A stretch of 64,000 nucleotides of DNA from positions 1 to 64,000 of the forward strand of contig WIXG01000280.1 in assembly GCA_009869945.1 (NCBI GenBank), read 5' to 3'. The position numbers and the translations under genes are program-made. Shown piece by piece: positions 34,601 through 46,560 of the stretch (position 1 is the first letter of the stretch; each line of letters begins with the position of its first letter). The notes below the pieces were generated by a model. It was not told the origin of the DNA. It searched no databases and saw only the letters and a list, made by a program, of their open reading frames with translations. This DNA comes from Mesaphorura yosii (lineage: Eukaryota > Arthropoda > Collembola > Poduromorpha > Tullbergiidae).

Positions 34601-37600
34601 CGAGTCGGGAAAAGATTAACGCGAATGGCGAATTTTCACTTTTTTGCATAAATTATCAAACACGAGCCACGTGAAAAACGCAGGCTCGTGTAGGTAGCAT
34701 TAAATCCTTGTCTTGGGCTCGTCTTAGCTCGAGTAGTCACTTATCATTAACGAAATGACGCTCAAGACACGATGCCAGTGGGAGGAGAAAGCGCGAGCGC
34801 AGGGAAAGTGGGGAAAGATTGATTGTATTAATTTTCAAATGAGCTGTTGCTGTTGCTGTTTTTACTTCTTTCACTTTTGACTTTCACTTTGTGCTGCCGT
34901 GCTGCAACCATCTCGTTTCATGTTTTGGCCAGGCTCCTTCCTGGTGAAGATCCTCATTAATCCTGACTGGATATAAATTTTGTTGTACAGACGCGTGGAC
35001 GAGCGGAGAAAGTGGGCCAAGTCTTGCCGTATTATGAATGTGTCTACGTATAATGCATGCATATTAAAACAAACACAAAATATGCATGCATTGCCATCGC
35101 CATTCCCGTTTGCGTTTGTTGCGAAATGCGAAAAAGACTGAAGAAAGGAGTGCTGAAATGCTGGAGTAAATCATTTCTGTCGTTTTGCTTTTGCCTTTGC
35201 TGGGTCGGTCGGTCGGTCGTATTTCTGGGCTCGACATTCCGTTGGTTCTTCTCCTGGATGGTCTTGTGAAGCACGGAAGGAAGAAACAAAAGAATAACAT
35301 CTCCATAATGGGTAATGGTGTTGATGATGTGCCAGATTACGTTTTACGTGCGTTTGACATGGACCGTCGGAAAAAAAATTGAAAATAACGTCGCGGCCGC
35401 GCGGCGCGGCTGCTACAAGCATTTTGGACTCGTGCCCGAATACGAAATTTGAAATCTAACCGACCAGGCCAACTTTCACCGTCGTGCTTTCTTTCAGACT
35501 TGAGGCTCGGTTTTCTGTAGCCTTGACCCAAGGCAGCGGGCTGACGTGACGTTTTCCGCCTGGTCCGCTAATTGTCGCCCGCACACCTTCGCAGGAGCTG
35601 CTTCAAGGCCTGCGGCCGACGTGGCCGCCGAGAAAGTTGTGAATTGTGAATGGCGAATTGTTCTCGCCCGTGCACTCGTGCTCTCTTAATCTAATCTCAT
35701 TCGCCATAATTTCGTGTCTCTTTTCTCTCCAGGATATTTTTCCTGAAAAATTGGAGCAAAAGCACAGGGTTAGCGCGCGTGCGGGTACGAATTTCAAATT
35801 GTAAGTTTGCAGCAGCAGTGCAGCCTGCGCCCCTGCATGCCCGGGCCCGCCATACGTTATCTTTCCACCGTCGTCGTTAGACGAAGGCGAACACGAGCAA
35901 AAAAGTCAGAAATTTTTGCTGCGCCTGCCTGCCTGGAAAGCAGTCTCGATTTATTTTCTTGAAAAAATGCCCTTAAAACTGGAAAAGTGTAAAACTTTTA
36001 TTTCCTGTTCTTTTCTCTTCTTCCCTTCTTTATTATGAATTGAATTCCCAAAGAGCCTCGAGAAAGCCAGGCCAGGCTGGAGAAAGTTGGACGACGACGA
36101 CGGAAACTTGTTCTTTTTGTTCGGAGGACGCACGACGGGCGCGTGGCGAGGGCCAAACAATCCAAGCCCAGCCAAACAGGGCCGTGCAGGGCAGGCAGCA
36201 ACCTGACGGAGGCGAAGACGTATTTGCACTAAGTGGCCACTTCCTCGTTCTGCGAACCAGCCGTACCTTTGCTGCTTGCTTGAGTAGAGAAAAATAGACT
36301 GCAAACTGCCTGCCAACGAGCGATGCGGTGCGTATAGCATATGTGCTCAATTTGGAACACAAACTTTTATTTTGGGACCAGAAAGAGGAAGAGCACGACA
36401 ACGCCGAACTCCAAATTGGCAGACAGGCGAATCGCAGTGCGAATTTTATACGCCTCTGCTCCGTCGTCAGAGGTCACTTTTCGCGATGCGGCACGCTGGG
36501 AATTCTTCAAACTCGCTCTCGATCCCAAACTTGGTTTTTACTTTTTATGTTCGATTTCTGCCTAATGATGATGAATTAGCTGTGTCACCAGCCAGCCCGG
36601 GCACAGCTCGGCTCAAAAATAGCACGGCACACGACCGTGCCGCGCCAAATTACGAATCTCTAGCGGATTTTGCAATTATGCAAACAGCCACCGTGCTCTT
36701 GATTCGTGCTTGAATGCTGTCGTGATTTATTTTTCTGTAATTCTTCGCAGAGCGCACGAATTTGGCATTTTTGTTCTGTTCTGTAAAGGAAATGAAGAAA
36801 TGGTCTTTTATTTCATGAATCGAGTATTCGCGTATTCGTACTCGTCGTATTTATAATATTTCATCCGTGAATTTCTCTTCTATTCGCCATTTGCCGTTCC
36901 CGTACATTCGCAAATATATTGCGATGGCGCTACGAAGGGTATTAAGTAGATTACAAGAAGACGTACGCGTAGCGAAGGCGCAAGAAGCTGTCAGGGAACA
37001 ACATCCATCTTCCTTGCTCACCTTTGCTCTCTCGCCTGCCTGCCTGGCATTATGGATATAGATTTCATGGAACGCGCAAAGTGTAATATTATCAATTCGC
37101 ATTTCGCGATTCGTACAAAACGAAATTCACAAAGAAAAGAAAGAAAAAGGCAGGCGGCATGCTAAAAGATTAAAGTCTCACGGGTTATTACATATTTCAT
37201 CGGCTACAAGACGGCAGGCAGGCAGGATTGAGAGATAGAACAAAAAATATGGTTTTTCTTTGCCCAACACTTTGCGAGCAGCAGAAACGCAAAAACGGGC
37301 ACGGGCAACGAGCAACGAGCGCAAAAATCATCGTAATACTTATTCCTACAAGCTGCCAGGGTTTGTTCGTTTCATTTCTGCGCCGTACTGCGATGTAACG
37401 CTGCATTATTTAACGAGGCTTTAGTTTTCTGGCACACGTGCTTGACGAAAACGTATTGCAAAGGTATTTTCGCAAAGCGTCGTGAAAGCAGGAAGTATTT
37501 GCAAATTTCGTGTTTCGTGACGACACTCGACAATTTGCAGGCAAAAATTATGATTTTTAATTACGCTAATCAAATCACGCCAAATTATGCAAAAAGCTAA

Positions 37601-40505
37601 GATTGCGCGCCATGTGTTAATTTACAAATGAAAAATTCATTTATAGACGCGATTTTACGCTTGACACTGTTTACAGCCGAACACGGAAAAATTTCGAGTT
37701 TCGAGTCACGTTCCTCAAAATTATGACTTGTGAGTTGTCACATTATGCAACATTGTAATTATGGCTATGGCCAGGCCATGCCGAGAAAATCGGAAGAGAA
37801 AGTCAAGTCGTCAAGAAACAAAAGAAAAGAAAATCGAGCACAAACGTTCAGCTTTCTTTTACAAAATCTTCTGCCTTTGCCTCTTCGTATGTAAAATTCC
37901 CGCTGACATTTCTTTGTGCTTTGCCATGCTTTCCGTTACTCCAGCCATTAATACAAAAGTTTCACTCGACTTGACGCGGAATAATTAGAAAAGTTGATGT
38001 GAGGGAAATTTAGCCAATTAATTCCATGTTGGGCTTCTTGTTTTGGCCTTCTCCTTGCTCTTTTGACTGACTTTCGACTGAGTGCGATTGCGATTGACTT
38101 GCCTCAATTAAAAGTTTGTTACTCAAACTCAAAGTCGACACTTCTTTTAAGTACCGACTTTCGGAAGGTCGGCGCATTGCAAAGGAAATCTATTGGTCCA
38201 CGTTGTAAAAAAAATCTCTTGGCCGGCTTGGCCCGGTGTGTGAAAAATTTATTCATTGTGTGAGTGAATACAAATCAGCCTCATCACTACATTGCGCTGC
38301 GCTGAGTAAGACTTTAATGAAATGCTGAGACAAAAAACTCGTGCCGCGCGTGGAAAGTTTTGCAATATTTCACGGGAGTAGCAGAAAATATAATTTTATT
38401 CTCATGTCGTCCGCAGCAGTGTTGTGGCCTAATGTGTGGTGAGCCATGTGGTAATGACAATCTGTGCCTGCCCGCCTGACTGCTTGCCTGCTTGCACTTG
38501 AGCTCAGTTTCAAATTTCAAATCTTCAATTTCTGTGACTGCGACTTCGACTTCGACTGCCTTGCCTGGCGAAATATTCAATATCTGATTTGACAAGGTGG
38601 CAATATGTCATATTAGCGACTAGCGACTGGTTGAGCAGAAGCTGAAGCTGAAAATGCAACGGTTGGCATTTTCTGCCGGCCCGAAACGCGTGGAGGCGTG
38701 ACGCTCACGCGTGTCATGATTATAAATTCAATTTAGTAGAAGGGCAAATGCGAATGGCGAAATGTGTCCAAACAGCATGGCTGCGCCAGCTCCGCTGGAT
38801 CGATTGCAAAAAAAATTCGGTTGCAAAATGCGAAATTAGATTTGCAATTTACTATTTGCAAAAGTTTGTTTGCTCCATACTCACGCCCACCCAGCAGAAT
38901 TTTCGCATTTCGCATTTGTTCTAATTCCAGGACGCCTGCAGAAGGAAACTGGAATCTTTTGCGTGGCAATTTTTGCAAGGACACGATAAGAAAAAAATCG
39001 CGAATTACGAATTTGAGGAGGAGAAGCACGTCCGTTTATCATTGCCACTATTAACGTCGCAACGAGTCGATCGTGATCGTTATCGCGATGTGTGTGGTGT
39101 GGCGTGGCTGGCCTCATTTTTCTAATTCGGCAGGGCTCTTGCTTTGCTTGACATTGAAAATCCTGCCTGAACTTGTGACTTGCACCACATGACTCAGGGT
39201 TTATTGCTGGTACAGCGATAAAAGTAGAGCAAAAGTAGGATGAATGTGAAAAACGAAATCATGTCCATCGTGTTTCCACCGCACTAATTTCTTGTCCGAT
39301 CCGACGACGATTGCGACTGCGACGCAGCATGAATTATTCGAAATCTCGTTTATGTCCTTTGTTTTAATGGTCTGTCTGCTCGACCAAGTTTGTGTTTTGT
39401 GGTCGCATAAAAACCATCACAGTCATAGTCGTAGTCATAATTCTAGCGTCGTACGTCATTAATGCCATTTGTGGCCGGCTGGCCGTGGCTTAGCCTTTAG
39501 CCTACTTGCCTTCGCCTTTTCATTGTTTTACGCTGCATTGCCAAGAAATAAAACGAATGAGGTCTTGGAATCCTCCGACCATTTTCCATATTGCCCCGTC
39601 CGACCTCGTCACCGCCATTTATTTTGGCCTTTGAGCTGGCGCTGCGATGCAGTCAGGCAGGCAGTAAATGCCTGGAGATTTAATTTGCATGGTCAATAAG
39701 CCAACAGCTAACAAACAAGAACGAACACAAGAAGCCAAACCAGTCATGCAAAAGCAAAAGCATATGCAAGGAGGAGAAACGAGAAACATAAAAAGTGCGT
39801 CGCCGACTCATAACTCATAACGCTGGAACGAGAAAATAATACGCCTAGCTCGCAGGAAAGAAATTCTTGTTTCTTGGCAAATTACTACACGTGCGTTTAC
39901 ACATGAGTGCATACATTCTGCATGCGTGCGATTGCGATCGTGGCCGTGGCCCGTGCGTTCGAATATTGCATGCATCACGGTCAGGCTCACACCGGCTCGC
40001 CCGTTTCGGATCCGGGCACTGGCATTCATATCGGTCGAAATCATCTCGAAGGTATTAATCAAACATGACAAAACAAAGCGGCTCGGGCAAGCAAAGAACG
40101 CCAGCTCGAAACGCAAAACGCGAAATCTCACTTTCGCGGGCCGAAGTGGCAAACACGAATTTTTGAGTTTAACAGATGCAAGATTACACGTTTAAGAAGG
40201 AAATTCCTGAATTGTTTAAGTGTAATTAATTATCCTGGCCCTAATCTGCTGTAATTATCGCAGCAAAGTTCCTGTGATTTTGATTTCTTTGTGTGCTGTG
40301 CTGTGCTGTTCTGAGCTCCCTCTTAATTCTTAATTGCTGGTGATTAATCTGAAGTGACCTGAATCTGGAGGCTGAAGCCGAACGCAGCTGCAAGATTCTG
40401 CGTTAATTACGGACTCCAAGATGGTATAATCTTATCTCAATGGATGGATGAATGAAAAATGGTCTCGCCGGCCTAATCCGAGTAGAATTGAATCAAACTG
40501 CAAAT
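19656..40505. other. 21-kb gene-poor region, probably Dpr-like gene introns and regulatory DNA
   Basis: No open frame here shows domain motifs, convincing codon usage or a linked splice structure. The Dpr-like gene must extend into or across it on the minus strand. The DNA is rich in short recurring words: GAAAGT/ACTTTC, CAGG or CCTG runs (for example near 26988, 31042, 35922, 37023, 37213), TTCGCA/TGCGAA and AATTAATTA. Short microsatellites occur, for example TCGG repeats at about 35204-35219. Many patches are GC-rich against an AT-rich background. I see no rRNA, tRNA or intact transposon. Confidence 0.5.
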
Positions 40506-40511
40506 TTTATT
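40506..40511 (-). terminator. Poly(A) signal of the UBE2J2-like gene
   Basis: TTTATT on plus (AATAAA on minus), 53 bp beyond the stop at 40564-40566. Confidence 0.55.
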
Positions 40512-40563
40512 GCTCAAGAATTAAGATTTTGTACGAAACGAATGAAGAATGGATTCATGTCTC

Positions 40564-41517
40564 TTAATCTTTGTCTTTGCCTTTCTGCTGAAAGGCTCGG
40601 CGCATGAACTCCCGGTATCTCCTGAAGAAGGCTGCGAGTGGTGAGTGATTCTGCTCCTCAAACGCCTTCTTGTACGTCGCCGTCTCTTCAGCCCGCTTCG
40701 GAAGCTCACGGTTGATCTCGTCGACGAGCTCCGGGAACAGTTCACAAAAAACCTTGTCCTGCAGATTGAACTCGTACGAGGAGAGCGCGAAGAATCTTTT
40801 TTCGTCTAGGGTGCTTTCGACTGCGCCGAGAGTGTTTGTCTTCTCAACCTGTGGTGAGGGAAAAAAATCTTGTATAAATTGACCCCACTCCAAATTTTAA
40901 TGTAGACTTACCATGAAACTAAGAATTCCTTCAATAATCGTCCCACACGACCAAGTCGGGTCCCACGTGTCTGGATGATAGTCCGAAATCGACAGGCAGA
41001 GCCGGAAGTTGGGTTGAAAACGGCCGTTTGGCGTGATCATAAAGATTGCTGGTGGGCGGAAGGGAAAGTCGTGGGGGAACTCCAGACGACCGTGGTACAG
41101 CCCTCCTTCGTACGGCGTGCCTTCAGGCCCTCGAAGAACGTAGCGCCACTCCAGAATGTTACTCGGAAGGGGTTCAACGTAGACGTGATCTAGGGACTGC
41201 TCTTTTATGGCTTTGTAGTCGACTAGTAGGCGACGGTTTTTGTTCAGAACGGGCGTCGGCGGCTTGTATTTGCCTGCGCGTTTGAACCAGCGTAGGAATC
41301 TTGGGGAACAGCTACGACCTGAATTGGTACTAACATTACTTCCGGTGTGTGAGTCTTCAGCAGGCGGTTCTTGGTTGGGAGCAGCGTCCAAGTCCAAGTT
41401 CTTTTTCTCCTTACTGGAAGAGTTGGCCAAGATGATTGCGGAGGATGGGCCAGGCTGGGGCTCAGGATCCGGGTCGCTGGCGATGGCGTAGGGGCCAGGT
41501 TCAGGCTGAGACGACAT
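40564..41517 (-). CDS. UBE2J2-like ubiquitin-conjugating enzyme E2, tail-anchor absent
   Basis: Two exons on minus, 41517-40912 and 40848-40564, separated by a 63-bp intron in phase 0, encode 296 residues. After a disordered Ser/Pro/Asp-rich N terminus of about 90 residues, the E2 core begins near LVDYKAIKE and follows UBE2J2 closely: EPLPSNILEWRYVLRGPEGT, PPAIFMITPNGRFQ, the catalytic cysteine in RLCLSISDYHPDTW, and ILSFMVEK with LQDKVFCELFPELVDEI. Human and yeast members are ER tail-anchored E2s that ubiquitinate misfolded proteins in ER-associated degradation. Here the C terminus ends in a basic segment (FFRRYREFMRRAFQQKGKDKD) with no membrane helix, and the N-terminal extension is not part of the usual enzyme. 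It may be a soluble paralog, or the anchor may be encoded by an alternative exon. Catalytic residues look intact. Confidence 0.9.
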
Positions 41518-44500
41518 TTCAATATTTTGACAATTCAGTATGGCTTCGGCCTCAGAATTCCTGAATCTGTAATCTGTTCACTAGACTCACTGCTCTCGCC
41601 CCTTCGAACTTCGATCCTGCAAAATAAAATGAGCTCAGAAAGCAATTTAAGTTCAATTTGTTAATTAAAGATTAAAGCCCGATGTGGCCCGCCGCCGCGG
41701 CGGTTTCCAAGGAAAACCAGAGTGCGAGTCTTCTTCATCTGTTCTTTTGGCTTGGATCAACGAATCCGAATCCTGCCTGGACTCGTCGCGTCGTAGAACA
41801 AGAAAAGAAACCTTAAAATGCGTCTTCGGGGTCTTTCCCTTGTGAATTGGAAGAAACCGAATCGCTGCACTGCAGCAGCACAAAAGTTTCCAGTTTCGCC
41901 TAAATTCATTTCTTGTAATAAAATAATGAGTGTATGGCGACCGTGCAATGGCGGCGGCGTTTGCGGAGTTTTGCGGTTTCAAGCTCGGATGTAGCACAAA
42001 AGTTTTAATGATCTTGCCTGCTTCTTGCTAAGCCAAGTCATTCGGTTTCGGTGCACCGAACAGAATAATTTGGCAACATTCGACGACCGAAGACTCCAGC
42101 ATCCACGTGGCGTGGCTTTTCGCTCCAATCTCCGCATTCAGCCAATTCAGCTGAGGGTGCCTCGGCGCCCGTTTCACTTTTCTTATTTCTTGGCCTTGGC
42201 CGCTCTTAATTACTGAGAAATACTGACACCAATTGGTTAATTAAGAATTCTCATTCACATTCAATCACGTTCACAGTGCTCGCAATTCGAAATAAATGAA
42301 TGGAATTTCCAGCGAAATAAAATTATGCTGCTCTCAAATTGCTTAATTCAATTGAAATCCAATCTAAATTCATTCATTTCACGTAAAAATTAAACTCATG
42401 CGTCGTGGACGGATTCACGTTTCAATCTACTTCAAGTGCTTTTGAGTGTTTTGGTCCATTTGCGCCGTGAAAAACTGCAGCAACTCGACCCTCATCCTCG
42501 CCTGGCTGGCCCACGACGATGTAATGCACTTTTGAACTTTAATGGAGTCGAGCTTAGGCTTAGTTTGACGATCCTCGCGACTCATGTATCCTGATCCTGA
42601 GTCTGAATCGTGATCATTACTGCAATTAATGAAGTGCGAAATAGTGAAATCATTACGACCCGAGCCAAGTTAGAGTTGCAGAGTTTCGAGTTCCAATTTG
42701 CGAGTCCGTAAAACTTTCAAGTACTACATACACAAAAAGTTAAGTTCAGGGTGCAAAAATGGCAGCACTTAAATTTTTCTCACACTTTTACGTCGGTGCC
42801 GGGCGTGGCGTGGGCACGAGCCGTGGCCGTGTCTGGAAGTCACAGTCACACACTTCTGGATTCTGGAGATCTGCGACGAGGCAAGGCACTGTAAAGAAAA
42901 GAAGCACCAAGTTAAACTTAAAATGGGTATTCTCCTCAGCCTGTACCGTAGCCTAAACGTAAGGGTAAGCTGCTTAGTATTTATTATATTGGAAATGTGT
43001 TTTTGTGTAAATTGGCTGCTGTGCTCCGTAGCTGCAGAAACTTTTACATTTTAATAGAACTTTCTCCATAATCTCCTTCCTGTGCTTGCGCTGTGTATAA
43101 CTTTCACCGTCCGTCTCGTACTCGTGTTCGGTGGTGGTCTTATTTATTTACTTTTGTGTCTGTTTTCCTTTACTTACTCGTATCGTACTCTGCTTCTGCT
43201 GGGCTGGTGTTCAGGCAGTTCAGGTTTTGCGTTCTGGTCTCGGTCTCCAATTTTCAGGTCCTTCTTTTTCTATTTCGGGTTCCAGTTCCAGACCGAGCAA
43301 ATAACTTACAATTGCTATTCAGCCATTCTCGATTCGGATTCGGATTCATAATTCGCCATTGCCACATCGTTGGTTTTGGGCTTACAGCGGCAGCAATCCG
43401 GGTCAGCATCAGCGTAAGTAGAAGAATGGCGTCGGCATGAAAAGTTGAATGGGCACTGAAATGGAACGCTGCAGATGCAAACTGGCAAACTCCGAACGAG
43501 GAGCGACTGCAGACGCAGACACAGAAAAGAGTAAAGCAGTTTCAAATTTTATGCCATGCTTTTGAGTACGTAATAAGTTTATCTACTTATTTCCGATTTA
43601 CTGCTGCTGCTGCCTCCAACCCTGACTCCACTCTGCTCCAGCGTAACAGGCAGCAGCAGCATCAGCCGTGAATGGTGAATGTATTCAGTTCATGGTCGGC
43701 TGGACACAATCTCTCTTTGCTCGTACGCGCCGTACGTGTGCCATTTTTCAAAATACAGACTGCTTTCACTCAACTTGGCTACCAGGAGCCAGGAAATCTG
43801 TCTGTCAAAGAAAAGAGAAGAAACGCATTCAGAATACTGCTGGTGTTGGATCGAGAGTTCGAGTCGGTACTCGATGGTCGATGAAGGAAATTGAGAAATG
43901 GATACGCACTTACTTATTCGGTTGGATGTTAATGTCCATCATTACGACCATTACATTACCAACGCCAGCCAGTCCAAGACGAAGGCCTTAGGCGGCACAG
44001 CATGGCAGGCAAGGCACAGCACATGGCATGGCTCGATAAGTAATTACATGCTCCACATAATCAACCAGCCATGCCGGCAATAATAACTGCTTTACTGGTG
44101 CGGCGGCTGAGATAAATCACTTATCGATAATCAGTTTAGTAAACAATCGTGGCGGCACCGCAGTCGCAGTGAATCAGCGAACGAGAGGCAAAACAAGCCT
44201 AACTGGCTTGGTTTGGCCTGAACTCGAAGAGTGCCGACGTGCTCGTAAATTGGTTCAAGACTTATTTTTAGTGTATCGTGCCTTCGTGCCCTCCCTTTTC
44301 ACTTTCATCTGGCTGGGCAAGCAGGCAGGTCTGAAAATTCAGTTTACACGGGTGTTGGGCGGTTAATAGGCCAATTTGGGTCCACACCGTCGAATTATGG
44401 AGTCGGGCGCGGGCACGAGCACTTACCGTATGCGCTAAACGTTTAAGCTTGTTTACAGCAATTTGCAGTTCCCACTCGAAAATTCGCATACAATTGATTC

Positions 44501-45480
44501 AATTTAGCGAAATTCGGCTGTTGGCTCGATGAGTGAAAATTGCTCGATACTTTTGATGATGATTCACCCGGATAATTTGCAATTTTCTAAATAATTTGCT
44601 TGGGGTCGTCACGTCAGCGTCTGCCTTCCATTTTCGTATTGATTTTGACATGCTAAATTCGAAGGACAATCCCAATCAGCCGAGATGGCGAATGCGAATT
44701 CATGTCAATGTCTTCAGTATTTCTCCCCGACGCTCATTCGTCGATCTGCAAAACAAAACACGTCCCAAGACAAATCATTTCCCAGAAACTTTCAGTGACA
44801 AATTTCAAAGAATTTGAATTCTATGCCATGCCACCTTGGCCACGTGTGACTGACTGACTTTCCAGAAGAGAACAAGAACCATAAGTGGCTTTGGCAAAGC
44901 AAAAGCAAAAGTTTTGCATTTGAGTTTAGTTTAAGTTTAAGTTAAGCACTTTTCAATTCCGTCCACAAAGAATATAAAAGCCTAAGCGCAAACCCCCTCA
45001 AATTTGTATTCCTTTGGAATTTGGAATTCTTGGAAATCATTGATTTGTGAAAGCACTGAACACGGATAGACTTACGTTTGTTGGAGAAAGCTGGAGGCTC
45101 GGCCCCACAGTTTTGCTGCTATTTGCTTAATCTTCAGACTGACGCGCAATAAAATTGAGTGAATTAAGCGAAAGACGGACACCGACACACGTGTCCACGT
45201 GCACTCCGGCATAAATGTTACTTGCTCTGCTGATGAATCAATTTATCAAGTAATTTGCAACTGCAAATGTTTTCGTTTTCGAACTCCGCGGCCTTCGGCG
45301 CAGGGCCTTTGTCTCGAAACGTACGAGGCTTTGTCGCGAATTCGTGCCGCTCTGCCGCCTGCCCATGCCCTGACAAAAACAGATCCCTATTAATCGAAAA
45401 CAGGTCGATTAATTAACAGGTCCGCCGTAAAAGCCTCCTCGAGTCTTCGGCATGATTGAATGAAGGAACTTGGAGTCTGC
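41518..45480. other. Intergenic region, no gene seen
   Basis: Lies between the divergently oriented UBE2J2-like and glycine-rich genes. The first 300 bp should contain the UBE2J2-like promoter. An open frame around 43082-43351 encodes hydrophobic residues but has no ATG in good context, no splice partner and sits in low-complexity DNA. The same GAAAGT and CTGC words as elsewhere occur. Confidence 0.45.
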
Positions 45481-45489
45481 GCTGGAGGG

Positions 45490-45529
45490 TATTTAAGTAG
45501 CGCGCGATAGCCAGTTGATCTCATCAGTT
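45490..45529 (+). promoter_or_regulatory. Core promoter of the glycine-rich protein gene
   Basis: A TATA-like TATTTAAG at 45490-45497 is followed 33-36 bp later by initiator-like TCATC/TCAGTT (45521-45529). The ATG is at 45627, giving a leader of about 100 nt. Confidence 0.55.
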
Positions 45530-45626
45530 TTCAGCGAGTGTTGGCTGGTTCCAAACGCGTCCAGGTCGAGTTAACCTTTCTTGTATCCAAGCTTCTTTCG
45601 AAGCTGTCCAGGTTCAGCTCCTAAAC

Positions 45627-46431
45627 ATGATTAAGACCACGCTGTTCTTTGTCTTGACCGTTGTCCAGCACCAGTATGCTGCAGGTAACTACAGATTACT
45701 CGTTCTTCATTGACAAACACCACAAACGTTCTTTGTTAATCATTGCAGGACAGCTGCTTGGCGCCGTGAACGCCCTCAGCTCCGGAGGTGGGCTCGGAGG
45801 AGTTGGCGGTGGCCTGCTTGGTCCTGTCAACGTGCTTAGCTCAGGAACTGGCGGCGGCTATGGTGGCGCCTACGGTGGTGGCGGTGGACTCCTGGGCCCC
45901 GTCAATCTGCTTAGCTCAGGAACCGGCGGCGGCTATGGTGGCACCTACAGTGGTGGCGGTGGTGGTGGCCTGCTTGGCCCCGTGAATGTCCTGAGCTCAG
46001 GAGGCGGAGGACTTATTGGAGGTGGCGCTGGTGCCGCTGCAGGATCTGCTGCAGGAGGTGCTGGTGGCGGAGGCATTGGTGCTGCATCAGCGGTGGCCGG
46101 AGGCGGTGGCGGCGGGTTTGGCGGCGGATATCCTGGCTATGGTGGGTACGGCTACCCGGGCGGCGGCTACGGAGGCTATCCAGGCTATGGCGGATACAAC
46201 GGAGGTGGTGGTGGCGGTGCTGCAGCTGCTGGAGGGGGTAGTGGTGGTGGCTTCGGAGGCTATCCTGGACATGGTGGTGGCGGTTTTGGCGGAGGCACTG
46301 CTGCGGCGACTGCAGCGGGCGGCGGCAGTGGTGGAGGCTATCCTGGTTTTGGAGGAGGTGGTGCTGCTTCAGTCTCTGCTGCAGGCGGTGGCGTTCTTGG
46401 CGGGCTCGGCGGTGGACTCCTCGGTCGTTAA
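45627..46431 (+). CDS. Glycine-rich secreted protein with LLGPVN repeats
   Basis: Exon 1 (45627-45684) and exon 2 (45749-46431) join in phase 1 to 246 residues. Exon 1 is essentially the signal peptide (MIKTTLFFVLTVVQHQYAAG), an arrangement typical of arthropod cuticular and secreted proteins. The mature chain starts with four copies of a unit LLG(P/A)VN(V/A/L)LSSG, each followed by a spacer of Gly, Tyr and Ala that lengthens and varies. The second half is a Gly/Tyr/Pro domain (GGYPGYGGYGYPGG and relatives) alternating with Gly/Ala patches, ending LGGLGGGLLGR. Gly-Tyr-rich chains occur in cuticle, eggshell, silk and adhesive proteins; which of these applies cannot be decided. The promoter has TATA-like and initiator motifs, as expected of a strongly tissue-specific gene. 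No cysteine is present in the mature part. Confidence 0.88.
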
Positions 46432-46554
46432 GCACAGCCTCAGGACAAAAGCCGGCACTCTTCGACGTTTGACGGAATTTCATTTGCATTGGTGTTTTCT
46501 AGGTTTTCAAGAAAGCAATTAGCCTTTTGAATCTAATTTCGGCTTCGGCGTGCC

Positions 46555-46560
46555 AATAAA
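46555..46560 (+). terminator. Poly(A) signal of the glycine-rich protein gene
   Basis: AATAAA, 123 bp after the stop at 46429-46431. Confidence 0.65.

Noticed and set aside
37200-37225. GGCAGGCAGGCAGG runs considered as CRISPR-like or satellite units
   Set aside because: Units are four bases, isolated and without spacers. The DNA is eukaryotic, so a CRISPR array is not expected.
41665-41997. Minus-strand frame just upstream of the UBE2J2-like gene
   Set aside because: No splice connection to the enzyme and no domain; probably promoter DNA.
43082-43351. Hydrophobic 89-codon plus-strand frame
   Set aside because: It has no ATG start in context and sits in pyrimidine-rich low-complexity DNA, which always yields Leu/Phe-rich translations.
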